Source: Gammaproteobacteria bacterium (GTDB taxonomy: Bacteria > Pseudomonadota > Gammaproteobacteria > UBA6429 > Thiohalophilaceae). From it: a stretch of 5,307 nucleotides of DNA. Location: assembly GCA_003233255.1 (NCBI GenBank), contig QILH01000154.1, forward strand, positions 1 through 5,307, given 5' to 3'. Numbering within the stretch: the first letter of the stretch is position 1; every line of letters starts with the position of its first letter. Both the position numbers and the translations under genes were made by a program. Positions 4,636 through 5,307 of this stretch are shown piece after piece. Below the pieces are notes generated by a model. That model did no database searches. It saw only the letters and a list, made by a program, of their open reading frames with translations, and was not told the origin of the DNA.

Positions 4636-5307
4636 ATGAAAACCTGCAAAAAGCTAATCATAAGTTTAACCTTAGTTTGGACGTCCATGTTAATTATTCC
4701 GGCCTACAGTATTGCTGATAACCAGAATAGTGCCGTTGAAAACCTGCGCCAAACCGGCAAAGCCTTTGCCTCTGTGGCGCGCAAGGTATCGCCATCTGTA
4801 GTGTTTATCCAGGTCGAAAGCAAGACAAAAGGCACGTCTGATCCACTCTCTTCGCCTTTTGGTAACGCCCTTCCGTTCGGTGATGATTTTTTCAAACGCT
4901 TTTTTGGTGATGATTTCTCTGGTGTCCCCCATTCCGAATCACCACAAGGTGAACGGAAGGTGATGGGACAGGGTTCCGGCTTTGTCTTTGCTACTAAAGA
5001 TGGGCTGTTTACCGATAAAACATATATCCTGACTAACAATCACGTTGTCGAAAATGCTGATTCCATCCGGGTCCGATTCAAGGATGGGCGTGAATTTGAC
5101 GCAAAAGTTAGCGGACGAGATCCCAAATCAGATGTGGCCGTGATTGAAATCAAAGCCGATGGTTTCCATCCCCTTAAGTTGGCCGATTCAACAAAATTGG
5201 AAGTCGGCGAATGGGTAGTGGCCATTGGTAACCCATTTGGTCTGAGTCACACGCTCACAGTCGGTGTCGTCAGCGCCAAAGGACGCACCAGTGTTGGCAT
5301 TAATGAC
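4636..5307 (+). CDS. HtrA/DegP-type periplasmic serine protease (3' truncated)
   Basis: The first 224 residues of a trypsin-like HtrA protease, a class that degrades misfolded envelope proteins and can act as a chaperone. Residues 1-27 form a Sec signal peptide (MKTCKK, hydrophobic core, cleavage after SIA). An N-terminal segment rich in Phe and Asp follows (FGDDFFKRFFGDDF, about 81-94), as in the flexible LA-loop region of DegP-like proteins. The catalytic domain shows GQGSGFVF (111-118), catalytic His136 in ILTNNHVVENA, catalytic Asp166 or the adjacent position in KSDVAVIEI, and the signature VVAIGNPFGL. The catalytic serine (usually GNSGGP) and the PDZ domains lie beyond the window edge, so DegP, DegQ and MucD-like subtypes cannot be separated. 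The stretch between GSG and TNNH is about six residues longer than in E. coli DegP. It follows the DsrC-like gene on the same strand. Confidence 0.93.
   Translation, partial: MKTCKKLIISLTLVWTSMLIIPAYSIADNQNSAVENLRQTGKAFASVARKVSPSVVFIQVESKTKGTSDPLSSPFGNALPFGDDFFKRFFGDDFSGVPHSESPQGERKVMGQGSGFVFATKDGLFTDKTYILTNNHVVENADSIRVRFKDGREFDAKVSGRDPKSDVAVIEIKADGFHPLKLADSTKLEVGEWVVAIGNPFGLSHTLTVGVVSAKGRTSVGIND

Overview
The window reads as chromosomal DNA from a Gram-negative proteobacterium, most likely a gammaproteobacterium. The evidence is Shine-Dalgarno-type starts, a Sec signal peptide on an HtrA-type protease, an outer-membrane type lipoprotein signal, a TlpA-like thioredoxin, and a DsrC/TusE-family protein resembling gammaproteobacterial members. 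Base composition is moderate throughout. I see no mobile elements, CRISPR arrays, tRNA or rRNA. No gene identifies the genus.

Layout. (1) 1-731: the 3' end of an unrecognised gene overlaps the start of a secreted or membrane-anchored TlpA-like thiol-disulfide oxidoreductase; the two look translationally coupled. (2) 732-1024: a 293-base regulatory gap. It holds two near-identical 15-bp palindromes flanking a probable extended -10 promoter, a small leader ORF and a compact hairpin. It leads into (3) 1025-2800, a SulP-family anion permease with a cytoplasmic STAS domain and a cysteine-rich C-terminal tail. (4) 2801-2880: a short convergent gap. (5) 2881-3906, minus strand: a lipoprotein with a LamG/concanavalin A-like domain. 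(6) 3907-4147: an AT-rich divergent gap. (7) 4148-4504: a DsrC/TusE-family protein with a very strong ribosome binding site. It keeps the inner cysteine of DsrC but has glutamate where the penultimate, sulfur-carrying cysteine should be. (8) 4505-4635: a gap with a plausible promoter, leading to (9) 4636 to the window end, an HtrA/DegP-type periplasmic serine protease cut off before its catalytic serine.

How they fit together. Three genes touch sulfur, thiol or anion chemistry: the TlpA-like protein, the SulP permease and the DsrC-like protein. This suggests, but does not prove, a sulfur-metabolising host. The HtrA protease and TlpA-like protein act in the envelope, on folding quality control and disulfide redox respectively. 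The genes do not form one operon: strands alternate and the + strand genes after the first pair have their own gaps. The most unusual items are the CysB-only DsrC-like protein and the paired palindromes before the SulP gene.
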